Positions 17,396-26,529 of a stretch of 64,000 nt of DNA are shown piece by piece. Under the pieces are notes generated by a model, which saw nothing but the letters and a program-made list of their open reading frames with translations, was not told the origin of the DNA and searched no databases. The position numbers and the translations under genes were made by a program. The stretch is from RUG100 sp050953425 (GTDB lineage Bacteria; Bacillota; Clostridia; Peptostreptococcales; Anaerovoracaceae), in contig JBMNMQ010000003.1 in assembly GCA_050953425.1 (NCBI GenBank), forward strand, positions 434,001 to 498,000, given 5' to 3'. Each line of letters begins with the position of its first letter. Positions within the stretch are counted from its first letter, which is position 1.

Positions 17396-20169
17396 TTCTC
17401 TCGGCTTTCGGACCCTACGCGGGCAGGGAAGAGCTCGAGCTCGACCGGCTCGGTGACAGCGGTCTCTATCTGATCACCGGCGACACCGGCGCCGGCAAGA
17501 CGACGATCTTCGACGCCGTTTCCTTCGCCCTCTACGGCGAAGCCAGCGGCATCTACCGCGAGCGGAATACACTGCGCTCGCAGTACGCCGCGGCGGATAC
17601 GCCGACCTTTGCAGAGCTGACCTTCCGCTACGGAGAGGCCGTCTACGTCGTGCGCCGTTCGCCGGAATACGAGCGGCCGAAAAAGCGCGGCCGGGGCACC
17701 ATCCTGCAGAGTCCGCAGGCTCGGCTGACCCTGCCCGACGGCGAGGTCATCACCCGCCTCAGCGACGTCAACCGCCGCCTGCGCAATATCCTCGGCATCG
17801 ACCGCGGCCAGTTCGCCCAGACCGCGATGATCGCGCAGGGGGATTTCCGGCGTCTGCTCTATGCCAGATCGCAGGAGCGCGAAAAGATCTTTCGCAGCCT
17901 CTTTCATACGGCCGCTTACGGGGAGCTGCAGGATCGGCTGCGGCAGAAAAAATCGACACTGGACGGAGCGCTGAAGGAAACGCGCGCCGGCATCCGTCAG
18001 TACATCGGCGATATCCGCTGCACGGACGAGCGCCGGCAGGCGGATCTGCAGGCGGCCGCCGACGGCGAGCGCAGCACCGAGGAAGTGCTGGCGCTGCTGG
18101 AGAGCATCTGCGGCGAAGACCGCCGGGCGGCGGAAAAGGACGATGCGCGCGCGGCGGAACTGCGGCAGGAACTCTCCGGGATCGATCGCCGGCTGGGACT
18201 GCTGGAGGAGTACCGCCGCCTGCAGCAGGAACTGGCGGCTGCCCGGAAAGAGCTCGCGGCGGCGCAGGAGCGGCTGCGGGAACTGGCGGCCGCCAGAGAG
18301 AGGACCGAGGCGACGAAGGACGAAGAAGAGACGCTGCGGAGGGAGATCGCGGCCGCGGAAGCGGAACTGCCGCGCTACGAGGAACTGGAGCGGGAACAGA
18401 GCGAGGTGCTCAATCGGCAGAAGCAGGCGAAAGCCGCCGGAGACCGGCTGCAGACGCTGCGGCAGCAGTGTCGGCAGGCGGAGCGGGAACTCGAGGCAAG
18501 AAAGCAAGAAGCGGAAGCGCTGCAGCACGTCGGCGAGACGCGGGAAAAGCAGCGCGCGGCGCAGCAGCAGGCCGAGCGTGAAGCGCAGCGCTGCCGGGAT
18601 CTGCGGCAGTCCTGGGATGGATACGGCAGTGCGCTCGACGAACTGGAGGCTGCCCGCGACGCATACCGAAAGGCGCGCAGCCGGGCCGAAGCGGCCGGGC
18701 GGAATTACAGCCGGCTGGAGCGCGCGTTCATGGACGACAAGGCGGGCATCCTGGCCATGCAGCTCGAGGACGGCCGGCCCTGCCCGGTCTGCGGCGCCCG
18801 CGAGCATCCGGCGCCGGCCGCGCATCTGGCCGAGGCACCGAGTGAGCAGGAACTGCAGGAAGCCGGCAAAAAGTCAGAGGAGGCGCGGGAGGAGAGCAGC
18901 CGCCGGGCCGATCACTGCGGCCGGCTGCAGGGCGCCCTGGAGCACAGGCGGGAGACGCTGCAGCGGGCACTGAGCGAAGCGCAGCTTTCCTTTGAGGACG
19001 AGGATGCCGCCGCACCGGCGCGGCGGCAGGCCTTTGCGGCGCGGCTGCGCGCACGGGAACAGGCGGCGGCGAAGCAGGCGCGGGAGAGCGCGGCAGCGGT
19101 GCGGCGGGAAACGCAGCGCAGCAGGCGCCGGGAGGAACTGCAGCGGCTTCTTCCCCGGCAGGAGCAGGAACTGGAGGCTCAGCGAGCGGCGATCAACGAC
19201 GAGGAACGCAGTCAGGCGCTGGCGCAGCAGGCCGCGGCCGAGGCGGAACGCCGGGCATCACGGCTGGCCGCCGGACTCAGCTGCCCGGACAGCAGACAGG
19301 CGCGCCGGCAGATCGACCGCCGCCGGGCGCGGCGGGAAAAGCTGGCGGCAGAGCGGGAAACGGCCCGCAAGGCATACAGCGAGGGAGAGAACCGGGCAGC
19401 GGCCCTGCGGGCGGGCCTTGCCCAGCTGGAAAAGCAGCAGCAGCAGGGCTGCGCGGTGGACGGCGAGAAGGAACAGCAGCGCCGCCGGGACATCGAGGAA
19501 GAGCAGCAGCGGCTGCTGGCCCGCCAGAAGGAGACGGCGGCGCGTCTGCGGGCCAACGAAGCGATCGCCGTCAGCATCCGCCGGCGGCATGAGGAAGCGG
19601 GCCGTCTGGAGGAAACCTACCGCTGGACGGCGGCGCTCTCCGATACGGCCAACGGAACGCTCAGCGGCAGGGAAAAGGTCCGCCTCGAGACATACGTGCA
19701 GACCGCCTATCTCGATCTGGTGCTGGACCGGGCCAACCATCGTCTGCGCATCATGTCCGACGGCCAGTATGAGCTCAAGCGGCGCACGACGGCCGGCAGC
19801 CGCGGCAGCCAGACCGGGCTCGATCTCGATATCATCGATTACACCAACCGCAGCGAGCGGCCGGTGGAGACGCTGTCCGGCGGCGAATCCTTTGAGGCGT
19901 CGCTGTCGCTGGCGCTGGGGCTGGCCGACGTAGTGCAGTCCTTTGCCGGCGGGATCCGGCTCGACACACTGTTCGTCGATGAGGGCTTCGGGTCGCTCGA
20001 CGAGGAAGCGCTGCAGAAGGCGATCCGGGCGCTGGCCGACCTCAGTCAGGGTCACCGGCTGGTCGGCATCATTTCCCACGTCAGCGAACTGAAAGAAAAA
20101 ATCCCCCGGCAGATCGTGGTCACCAAGGACCGCGCCGGAGGTTCGCGGGCGGAGATCCGCACCGAGTAA
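17377..20169 (+). CDS. sbcC: Exonuclease SbcCD, ATPase subunit SbcC
   Basis: A 930-residue SMC-like Rad50 homologue. The N-terminal ATPase lobe has GDTGAGKTTIFDAVSFALYG. A long coiled coil rich in Glu, Arg, Ala and Gln leads to a zinc hook, CPVCG, with cysteines at 469 and 472. A second coil returns to the C-terminal lobe with signature ETLSGGESFEASLSLALGL and Walker B LDTLFVDEGFGSLDEEAL. It overlaps sbcD by 19 bp. The coil is somewhat shorter than in E. coli SbcC (1048 residues). The downstream neighbour is convergent. Confidence 0.95.
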   Translation: MRPIRLILSAFGPYAGREELELDRLGDSGLYLITGDTGAGKTTIFDAVSFALYGEASGIYRERNTLRSQYAAADTPTFAELTFRYGEAVYVVRRSPEYERPKKRGRGTILQSPQARLTLPDGEVITRLSDVNRRLRNILGIDRGQFAQTAMIAQGDFRRLLYARSQEREKIFRSLFHTAAYGELQDRLRQKKSTLDGALKETRAGIRQYIGDIRCTDERRQADLQAAADGERSTEEVLALLESICGEDRRAAEKDDARAAELRQELSGIDRRLGLLEEYRRLQQELAAARKELAAAQERLRELAAARERTEATKDEEETLRREIAAAEAELPRYEELEREQSEVLNRQKQAKAAGDRLQTLRQQCRQAERELEARKQEAEALQHVGETREKQRAAQQQAEREAQRCRDLRQSWDGYGSALDELEAARDAYRKARSRAEAAGRNYSRLERAFMDDKAGILAMQLEDGRPCPVCGAREHPAPAAHLAEAPSEQELQEAGKKSEEAREESSRRADHCGRLQGALEHRRETLQRALSEAQLSFEDEDAAAPARRQAFAARLRAREQAAAKQARESAAAVRRETQRSRRREELQRLLPRQEQELEAQRAAINDEERSQALAQQAAAEAERRASRLAAGLSCPDSRQARRQIDRRRARREKLAAERETARKAYSEGENRAAALRAGLAQLEKQQQQGCAVDGEKEQQRRRDIEEEQQRLLARQKETAARLRANEAIAVSIRRRHEEAGRLEETYRWTAALSDTANGTLSGREKVRLETYVQTAYLDLVLDRANHRLRIMSDGQYELKRRTTAGSRGSQTGLDLDIIDYTNRSERPVETLSGGESFEASLSLALGLADVVQSFAGGIRLDTLFVDEGFGSLDEEALQKAIRALADLSQGHRLVGIISHVSELKEKIPRQIVVTKDRAGGSRAEIRTE

Positions 20170-20184
20170 GCAGACTGTTTTTGA

Positions 20185-21141
20185 TCAGACCAGCAGGAAG
20201 GCGGCGTAGCAGCAGAGGGTGCCTGCGGAGCTGAGAATAATCGTGCCCGTATTGCGCCGGCGCAGCATAATCAGATACAGCAGCATGGCCAGGGCACCGA
20301 AGACCAGCAGGTTGATCGTCGAGGACTCGGAAAACTCGTACAGCCCGCGGCCGAAATAGAACAGATCGGCAATGCCGAGAATGATAAAATTGAAGAGGTT
20401 GCTGCCGATGATATTGCCGACGGCAATGTTGCAGTTGCCGATGCGGTACAGGGAAACCGTTGACGTCAGTTCCGGCAGCGAAGTGGCGATGCCCAGCAGC
20501 AGCGCGCCGGCGAGTCCGGTCTGCAGACCGAGCCGATCGGCGATCTCATCGGTCACGTAGGTAATCGCGATGCTGAGGAAGACGATGCCGATGCTGACCA
20601 GAGAAAAGCGAATCACCAGCGTTTTCAGCGGCATGACGTCCTTGTAGCGCTGCTGCCGCTCATAGGGGACAGCGTCCTCGTTCTCGCCCGACATTCTGCG
20701 CACGCCGCAGAAATAGAGCACGAAGATGATCACCGTGGTGATGCTGATGGAATGAAAAGACCAGTCGAGCCAATGCGCCAGGTTGAGCAGCAGCACGCCG
20801 TAGATCAGACAGACAAACAGCGACACCCAGGCGTGATTCGGTGAGATGTGCGCGGCGCGGAAGCGGCGCAGATAGATCAGCGAGAGCACGGCGAGGATCA
20901 CAAGGTTGAAGAGGTCGCTGCCGAGCACGTTGCCGAGGCAGAGCCCCGGCTCATGCAGCATCAGGGTTGCCGAGAGGCTGGTAAACAGTTCCGGCAGAGA
21001 AGTAATCGCCGACAGCAGGACGCCGCCGAGAAAAGCGCCGGACAGACGGGTTCGCTTTTCCAGGATATCAACGTACTGCGCCGCTTTGTTGGAGCAGAAG
21101 ACTACGGCGGCAGCCAGTACTGCATAGATGATATAGATCAT
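20185..21141 (-). CDS. Sodium/calcium exchanger-type cation antiporter
   Basis: A 318-residue integral membrane protein with about ten transmembrane segments. The two inverted alpha-repeats of the CaCA superfamily are clear: GGVLLSAITSLPELFTSL near the N-terminus and GIATSLPELTSTV with VGNIIGSNLFNF in the second half. Such proteins exchange Na+ or H+ for Ca2+ or another divalent cation; the ion cannot be fixed by sequence. The start is placed at 21141 (MIYIIYAVLAAAVVF), with GGGGAAA upstream, rather than at the earlier in-frame methionine, because the promoter places transcription start near 21165. Confidence 0.88.
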   Translation of the reverse strand: MIYIIYAVLAAAVVFCSNKAAQYVDILEKRTRLSGAFLGGVLLSAITSLPELFTSLSATLMLHEPGLCLGNVLGSDLFNLVILAVLSLIYLRRFRAAHISPNHAWVSLFVCLIYGVLLLNLAHWLDWSFHSISITTVIIFVLYFCGVRRMSGENEDAVPYERQQRYKDVMPLKTLVIRFSLVSIGIVFLSIAITYVTDEIADRLGLQTGLAGALLLGIATSLPELTSTVSLYRIGNCNIAVGNIIGSNLFNFIILGIADLFYFGRGLYEFSESSTINLLVFGALAMLLYLIMLRRRNTGTIILSSAGTLCCYAAFLLV

Positions 21142-21171
21142 GCTTTCCCCCCTTTTGCGGATGCTGCATTC

Positions 21172-21200
21172 AGGATACACGAGCGGGACGGCAAAGTCAA
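21172..21200 (-). promoter_or_regulatory. Promoter of the cation exchanger gene
   Basis: On the minus strand TTGACT (21200-21195), a 17-bp spacer and TATCCT (21177-21172). The leader is only about 25 nt, which leaves no room for a riboswitch. Confidence 0.65.
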
Positions 21201-21389
21201 TGCGGAGCACCGTTTTCCCGTTGACCGCAGGTGATCAAGGTATGTTCGCATCTATTGCCGAACAGAGAGTGAGACAGAAAAATCAGCGCCGGGCTTACCT
21301 CCGGGCACTTGTCCCCGACCGTCAGCTGCGATGATCCGCACCGGCGGATTCTGCGGGTCAAAAAGGGGAAAAAGGACTTAAAAAAGTAT

Positions 21390-21418
21390 TTGTCACGGCG
21401 CAGGCTCTGTGCTATACT
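21390..21418 (+). promoter_or_regulatory. Promoter of tRNA-Val
   Basis: TTGTCA (21390-21395), a 17-bp spacer and TATACT (21413-21418), 15 bp before the tRNA. Confidence 0.75.
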
Positions 21419-21432
21419 GGTTAAGCAGCAAT

Positions 21433-21508
21433 GATCCGTTAGCTCAGTTGGGAGAGCGTCTGGGTGACAACCAGAAGGTCGATAGTTCAAGTCTATTACG
21501 GGTCACCA
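21433..21508 (+). tRNA. tRNA-Val(GAC)
   Basis: A complete 76-nt cloverleaf. The acceptor stem pairs GATCCGT with ACGGGTC; the D arm is GCTC..GAGC. The anticodon stem TCTGG/CCAGA encloses GTGACAA, so the anticodon is GAC. The T arm GATAG-TTCAAGT-CTATT follows, and the 3' CCA is encoded. Confidence 0.95.
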
Positions 21509-21516
21509 AAATGACG

Positions 21517-21553
21517 GCACTGGAACTGTTCAGGCAGAACCAGTGCTGTTTTA
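21517..21553 (+). terminator. Terminator of tRNA-Val
   Basis: GCACTGG (21517-21523) pairs with CCAGTGC (21540-21546), followed by TGTTTTATT. Confidence 0.75.
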
Positions 21554-21767
21554 TTGCCGTCATTAAACGCTTTTTCGCAGCGGGTGTTTCAACGGGAGCC
21601 AAAAGCAGTCATGGGATGTGACACCGCCGGTGACACCCGGAGCCGCGGCGGCTCGCGACGGTCTCATGCGTATCTTTTGCCGCCGGAAGACCGGTCATGC
21701 CGCAGTCATGGCCGACCGGTTCATCGTTTCCGCCGATCAGTTTATTCTCGCCGGGGAGCCGTTCCCC

Positions 21768-24125
21768 TTATTCCGCATTCTCTGTCAGCAGCCGACGCAG
21801 TCGGATGCAGAGTCCGGAACGGCGCTGGCGGATGCGGTTGTTGCCGACCATGTCGTGCAGCCGGTTTTCGGAACCGACGAGGACGACGATTTTTTTGCCG
21901 CGGGTGACGGCGGTGTAGAGCAGGTTGCGGGTGGCCAGCACCGGCGGAAACCAGGAGACCGGCATCACGACAATGGGAAATTCGCTGCCCTGCGATTTGT
22001 GCACGGTGATGGCGTAGGCGACTTCGAGTTCGTCGAGGTCGGCGGTTTCGTAGACGGCGTATTTGTCGTCGTCAAAGACCACGGTCACTTCGCCGTCTTC
22101 CTCGTCGATGGCGGAGATGTAGCCGAGATCACCGTTGAAGACGCCCTCACCTTCACTGAAATCACCGGCTCGCTTCCATTTGCGGCTGTAATTGTTGCGC
22201 ATCTGCATGACTTTATCGCCCTCGCGGAAGAGCTTGCCGCCATAGCTCTTTTCCGCCTTGTGCGGGTCGGGCGGATTCAGTACCCGCTGCAGTTCGCCGG
22301 TCAGAGACAGACAGCCGAGCGGACCCTTGCGCACCGGCGTCAGCACCTGGATATCGTGCACCGCGTCGCAGTCGGTATAATGGGCGGGAAGGCGCCGGGA
22401 ACAGATCTCCAGAATGGTGGCCGCCATGTCCGCAACCGTGTGCCGCCGCATGAGGAAAAAATCCTTGCCTCTGGCGTTGCAGACCGGATCTTCGCCGCGG
22501 TTGATGCGGTGGGCATTGACGACGATCATGCTTTCACCGGCCTGGCGGAAGATGGTTTCCAGCCGCGCGGCGTAGATGTATTCGCTGTCGAGGATGTCGT
22601 GGAGAACGTTGCCCGCGCCGACGGAAGGCAGCTGATCGGCATCACCGACCAGGAGCAGGCGGGCGCCGGCGGGAATCGCGCGTACGAGGGCGTCCATCAG
22701 CATCAGATCGATCATCGAGGCTTCATCGACGATCACGGCGTCGGCTTCCAGCGGATTTTCCTCGGTGCGGCCGAAGCGCATCAGGCCCTCACCCTCGGAG
22801 TAGTAGTACTCGAGCAGGCGGTGGATGGTGCTGGCGGCGTGACCGCTGGTTTCGGTGATGCGTTTGGCGGCTCGCCCGGTCGGGGCGGCCAGCACGACTT
22901 TCTGTCCGCTCTGCTCGAGAATGCGGACGATGGCATTGATGATGGTGGTTTTGCCGGTGCCCGGACCGCCGGTGATCACCGCGACACCGCTCTGCAGGCA
23001 GGATCGGATGGCTTCTTTCTGCTCTTCGCTGTAGAAGAGATCGGCTGCGTTTTCCGTCTGGGAAATCAGTCCCTCGATATCGGCGGCAGCGCTGACGGAA
23101 CGCGGCGCTGCGCTGTTGAGCCGCCGCAGATGGCGGGTTACGCTCTGTTCGGCCGCATAATAGAGAAACAGATAGATGTTTTCCTCGCCGTCGAGCTCCT
23201 CGAGCTTGAGTTCACCGGTAAAGCAGAGCTCGACGACATGGGCGGCGACGGTGTCGCGCGGGACATTCAGCAGCTGTCCGGCTTTTTCGCAGAATTCCGT
23301 CTTCGGGCAGCAGGTGTTTCCCTCACCGGCTTCCCGCTGCAGCAGGTACTGAATGCCGCTGCGGATGCGGTCGGGATCGTCTTCGGGCACGCCGAGGCGG
23401 CGGGCGATGGCGTCGGCGCGGCGAAAGCCGATGCCGTGGACGTCATCGATCAGCTGGTAGGGATTGGACTGCAGCATCGGAATTGTCTCTTCGCCGTAGG
23501 CTTCGTAGAGCCGCAGCGCCTGTCCGCCGCGGATGTCGTACTGCTGCAGGAAGATCGAGACTTCGGCAAAGGCGCGGTGACTGCGGAACGCCTCGGCGAC
23601 GGCTCTGGCTTTTTTCGGCCCGATGCCGCTGACTTCGGTCAGCCGTTCCGGTTCCTTTTCGATCATTTCGAAGGTGTCCTCGCCAAAGCGGGCGACGATC
23701 GCGCGAGCCGCCTTGGGGCCGATGCCCTTGAGCACACCGGAAGAGAGGAAGCCGATGATGCCGGCTTCCGAGTGCGGCATGACTTCCTCGTACTCCTGAA
23801 TTTCAAATTGTTCTCCATACTTGGGATGCTGTACCATGCGGCCGCGGATCCGGTAGGTACGGCCGGCATGGCAGGACGGGAGCTGGCCGCAGATGGTCAG
23901 CAGCTCGGGGCTGCCTGCGGTGCTTTCCCCGGCACCGCTTTCTGCTTCGCCGTCGCCCTCGCTGTCCGTATTCCCCGGCGCGTCGTGCTCTTTGCCCTCC
24001 GGAGCACGGTCTGCGAAGGCGGCTTCCCCGCCGTCCGCCGCCTCGTCAACCGCCATCACGGCGACGGTAAAGCCGTCCGTCTGGCTGTAAAATATAACAT
24101 CCTGAATCGTTCCCTGCCTGACCAT
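21768..24125 (-). CDS. recD2: RecD-like DNA helicase RecD2
   Basis: A 785-residue 5'-3' superfamily 1 helicase of the RecB/C-independent type. An N-terminal OB-like domain and helix-hairpin-helix repeats (SSGVLKGIGPKAARAI and VSGIGPKKARAVAEAF) precede the helicase core. Core motifs are GGPGTGKTTI (about 380-390), VDEASMID, GDADQLPSVGAGNVL and the C-terminal TVHKSQGSEFP. An acidic, low-complexity insert of about 45 residues, rich in Glu, Gly and Ser, interrupts the N-terminal domain near residues 25-75. The ATG at 24125 overlaps the yhaM stop as TGATG, so the pair is translationally coupled; a GTG one codon earlier is the alternative. Confidence 0.93.
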   Translation of the reverse strand: MVRQGTIQDVIFYSQTDGFTVAVMAVDEAADGGEAAFADRAPEGKEHDAPGNTDSEGDGEAESGAGESTAGSPELLTICGQLPSCHAGRTYRIRGRMVQHPKYGEQFEIQEYEEVMPHSEAGIIGFLSSGVLKGIGPKAARAIVARFGEDTFEMIEKEPERLTEVSGIGPKKARAVAEAFRSHRAFAEVSIFLQQYDIRGGQALRLYEAYGEETIPMLQSNPYQLIDDVHGIGFRRADAIARRLGVPEDDPDRIRSGIQYLLQREAGEGNTCCPKTEFCEKAGQLLNVPRDTVAAHVVELCFTGELKLEELDGEENIYLFLYYAAEQSVTRHLRRLNSAAPRSVSAAADIEGLISQTENAADLFYSEEQKEAIRSCLQSGVAVITGGPGTGKTTIINAIVRILEQSGQKVVLAAPTGRAAKRITETSGHAASTIHRLLEYYYSEGEGLMRFGRTEENPLEADAVIVDEASMIDLMLMDALVRAIPAGARLLLVGDADQLPSVGAGNVLHDILDSEYIYAARLETIFRQAGESMIVVNAHRINRGEDPVCNARGKDFFLMRRHTVADMAATILEICSRRLPAHYTDCDAVHDIQVLTPVRKGPLGCLSLTGELQRVLNPPDPHKAEKSYGGKLFREGDKVMQMRNNYSRKWKRAGDFSEGEGVFNGDLGYISAIDEEDGEVTVVFDDDKYAVYETADLDELEVAYAITVHKSQGSEFPIVVMPVSWFPPVLATRNLLYTAVTRGKKIVVLVGSENRLHDMVGNNRIRQRRSGLCIRLRRLLTENAE

Positions 24126-25090
24126 CACGGTTCCTGTTTCTGCTTGTACAGGCGGCGGTTTTCCAGCGTCCAGACGCGTTCGGAGAAGTCGCCCGGCTCG
24201 GTTTTGTCGAGGGCGTTCTCCATGTCATAGAGTCGGGCGTCGAGAATGTCCAGATAGTGGAGGACTTCCGCTTCGGGAAACAGCGGCCGCACGGGACTGC
24301 CGTATTCCGGCTCATAGTGGTGCGAGAGCACCATGTGTTCGAGCAGGATCGTTTTTTCCCGCGGGATATGCAGTTCGCGCGCCTGTCGGTCGAGTTCGCG
24401 CACGCCCATGACCAGGTGCCCCAGCATCTGCCCTTCGAAGGAGTAGCCGCTGGAGATGCCCAGTTCGTTGGCGTTGATTTCGTTGAGTTTCTGCATGTCG
24501 TGCAGAATCACACCGGCAGTGACCAGATCGCGGTTGAGGTCGGTATAGACTTCGCAGATGCGCTCGCCGGTCATCAGCATGCGCTTCATGTGCCAGAGCA
24601 GGCCGCCGAGCTCGGCGTGATGGTTCTTGCTGGCGGCGGGATAATAGAGCAGGCGCTCACGGTTGTCGTCGAGGTTTTTGACGCAGAGTTTTTTCAGATC
24701 CTCATCGTCGAGGTGCGCGGCCTTGTCGAGGATGAATGCGTACATCGAATCCGGCGCCTCCGGGGCGGCCTTGATGAAGTCCGCCATCTCGAGGCCGTCC
24801 TGCTCGCCGGTCTTGCGGATGCGGGTGACACGCAGCTGCTTCATGCCGTTCCATTCGGTTACGGAAGCTTTGATTTTGAGGACTTCGCCGCTGTGGATCT
24901 CGCCGGCACCGGCAACTTCCTCATCGGAGAGGTCCCATTTTTTCCCGGAAATTTCCCCGGTTTTATCGCCCAGAGTCAGATCAAGATAATGCCTGCGGTT
25001 GGAACCCGTCTTGACGGCGACGTTCTTGACCATGAAAAAGCTGGTCAGTTCTTCTCCGGTTTTCAGATTTGAAATATAGTGTTTTTTCAT
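24125..25090 (-). CDS. yhaM: 3'-5' exoribonuclease YhaM family protein
   Basis: A 321-residue protein with an N-terminal OB-fold nucleic-acid-binding domain (residues about 15-100) and an HD phosphohydrolase domain. HD-type residues occur in order: HHAELGGLLWH, VILHDMQKL, HLVMG, LSHHYEPEYG and LDILDARL. Family members degrade RNA and single-stranded DNA from the 3' end. It is the first gene of a two-gene transcript with recD2, an arrangement that suggests joint work on DNA or RNA ends. The ATG at 25090 has GGAGA upstream; a minus-strand TATAAT (25183-25178) lies in the spacer. Confidence 0.92.
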   Translation of the reverse strand: MKKHYISNLKTGEELTSFFMVKNVAVKTGSNRRHYLDLTLGDKTGEISGKKWDLSDEEVAGAGEIHSGEVLKIKASVTEWNGMKQLRVTRIRKTGEQDGLEMADFIKAAPEAPDSMYAFILDKAAHLDDEDLKKLCVKNLDDNRERLLYYPAASKNHHAELGGLLWHMKRMLMTGERICEVYTDLNRDLVTAGVILHDMQKLNEINANELGISSGYSFEGQMLGHLVMGVRELDRQARELHIPREKTILLEHMVLSHHYEPEYGSPVRPLFPEAEVLHYLDILDARLYDMENALDKTEPGDFSERVWTLENRRLYKQKQEP

Positions 25091-25370
25091 TGCTGTCTCC
25101 GTTTCCTGACGACACGATCTCCGAGCTTTCGGCGGCGCGGCGGCTGCCGCGCGGTGCCGTGTGTCTTACGTCCTATGATTATACACTTTTTCGCCGCGGG
25201 AAGAAAGTAAAACCTCGGCGGATCCATCAGCTGGCGCCGCAGAGCCGGCGGCAGAATAGCGCGCTGCCGGGGCAGTGCGCTTTTCTGCGAGCGGTTTGGC
25301 GATGCGCCGCGCGGAGATGCACGCGCGCCGCCGGTAAGCGCACGTAATCCGGCTGTTTCCGAACGGTCCG
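25091..25370. other. Divergent spacer upstream of yhaM
   Basis: No gene is seen. A minus-strand TATAAT at 25183-25178 probably serves yhaM-recD2. The rest is GC-rich without tandem repeats. Confidence 0.45.
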
Positions 25371-25400
25371 ATGACAAGCGGCTGCCCTTAATGCTATTAT
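25371..25400 (+). promoter_or_regulatory. Promoter of the exported-protein genes
   Basis: ATGACA (25371-25376), an 18-bp spacer and TATTAT (25395-25400). Confidence 0.5.
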
Positions 25401-25513
25401 CGAGACAGCAGACGCGGAGGCCGCTTGCTGCAGAATGGCGGCGCCGCGCAGCATGAAACGATACGGCCGTAATCGAAAAGAAGCATCTGGAAACAATGAA
25501 AGGAGGCATGAAG

Positions 25514-26086
25514 ATGCTGCTGAGAAGAGGCAGAATCGGGGTCGCTGCAGCGATGCTGGTGATTGCCGCGGTTATGGTCGGTTTGATCTGTCCGACCGGG
25601 ACAGCTTCCGCCGCCCGGGACAAAATCAAGGTTTCGCCTGCCTATTATTGCGGCACCACGGGCAGCGGTGATACGCAGTTTCGCTTTATCCTGGTCACGA
25701 AGGGATCACGGCACTGGACGCCGTGGAAATATGTGGCCGGGCAGCCGCGCAGAGGCACGTATCTCAGGAAAGGCAGCGCCCTGTACTATGGACAGGCGGG
25801 CGGCGCCAAAGCCACGATGTCGGTCGGCTTCGGCTGCTACGGGAGCATCAGCTTCAGCGTGCCGATCGGCAGGAGAGAGGGCGTTTCCGGGACGATACTG
25901 CCTGCACACCGGAAAGGCTACTACAAAATCAAGGCGCGCAAGCAGGGTATCGTTAAGGCACAGTTTATCCAGTGGCGGCACCGCCGCGACGGGCACTGGA
26001 GCAAGTGGAGCAAAGCCAAACTTTACCGCAGGCTTTTCCGCTGTGAGCGCGTCCGTGCAGAGCTGGTGCGGGTGCCGGGCAGATAG
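25514..26086 (+). CDS. Small exported protein of unknown function
   Basis: A 190-residue protein with a classical signal peptide: LLRRGR, then a hydrophobic core (GVAAAMLVIAAVMVGLI) and an ASA-A type cleavage site near residue 32. The mature part is basic and rich in Gly, Tyr, Trp and Lys, with RHWTPWKYV and GHWSKWSKAKLYRR; these W-x-x-W patterns suggest a small beta-rich wall- or glycan-associated protein. No family is recognised. The ATG at 25514 is chosen because AGGAGG lies seven bases before it; two earlier in-frame ATGs are too close to or upstream of that site. It is followed 23 bp later by another exported protein. Confidence 0.75.
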   Translation: MLLRRGRIGVAAAMLVIAAVMVGLICPTGTASAARDKIKVSPAYYCGTTGSGDTQFRFILVTKGSRHWTPWKYVAGQPRRGTYLRKGSALYYGQAGGAKATMSVGFGCYGSISFSVPIGRREGVSGTILPAHRKGYYKIKARKQGIVKAQFIQWRHRRDGHWSKWSKAKLYRRLFRCERVRAELVRVPGR

Positions 26087-26109
26087 AGCTGAGTAACGGA
26101 GGAAGGAAT

Positions 26110-26529
26110 ATGAAAGAGAAAAAAATGGTGTTGAGAATAGTCGCCGCGGCGGCGATTGCTGCCCTGTGCAGTATCGCTGCCACCGGCATGTATTTCAACG
26201 TGAAGATGAACAAGATGGAAGCGGCGCTCCGGCTGCATTCCGGAACCTACCAGCTGGGAACCGCGGTTTCCGAGAAGACACGCTATCTGGCGCTGCTGCC
26301 ATTGTCTGCGGAGGAGGAAGGGACTGCGGTGAAGGAGTACGAGATCACCGACGCCTACGGAAAGGTAGTAGATCGCGGTTCCTGCCGGATCGTCCGCAAG
26401 AGCTTTGCCGTGCTGAAGAAGAACGGACGGCAGGTCGGCCTGCTTCTGGCGGCCGACGGAGCCTGCTATTATTCCGATTCGTCGGGCTGGCAGAGGGCAA
26501 AAAAGATCGAGGATCAGGAAGATGACTGA
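26110..26529 (+). CDS. Small membrane-anchored protein of unknown function
   Basis: A 139-residue protein beginning MKEKKMVLRIVAAAAIAALCSIAATGMYFNVKM, an N-terminal signal anchor. The outside part is probably beta-rich (LHSGTYQLGTAVSEKTRYLALL, then KEYEITDAYGKVVDRGS). No family is recognised. ACGGAGGAAGG precedes the ATG. It is 23 bp after one exported protein and overlaps comFC by 8 bp, so all three are probably co-transcribed. Confidence 0.75.
   Translation: MKEKKMVLRIVAAAAIAALCSIAATGMYFNVKMNKMEAALRLHSGTYQLGTAVSEKTRYLALLPLSAEEEGTAVKEYEITDAYGKVVDRGSCRIVRKSFAVLKKNGRQVGLLLAADGACYYSDSSGWQRAKKIEDQEDD

Noticed and set aside
21201..21432. Possible metal riboswitch in front of the cation exchanger
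   Set aside because: A good promoter at 21172-21200 puts transcription start only about 25 nt before the ATG, so the GC-rich hairpins further upstream are not in the leader.
21618..24230. 870-residue plus-strand open frame opposite recD2
   Set aside because: It lies fully antisense to recD2, whose helicase motifs are unmistakable. The translation has only composition-driven Gly/Val/Asp patterns.
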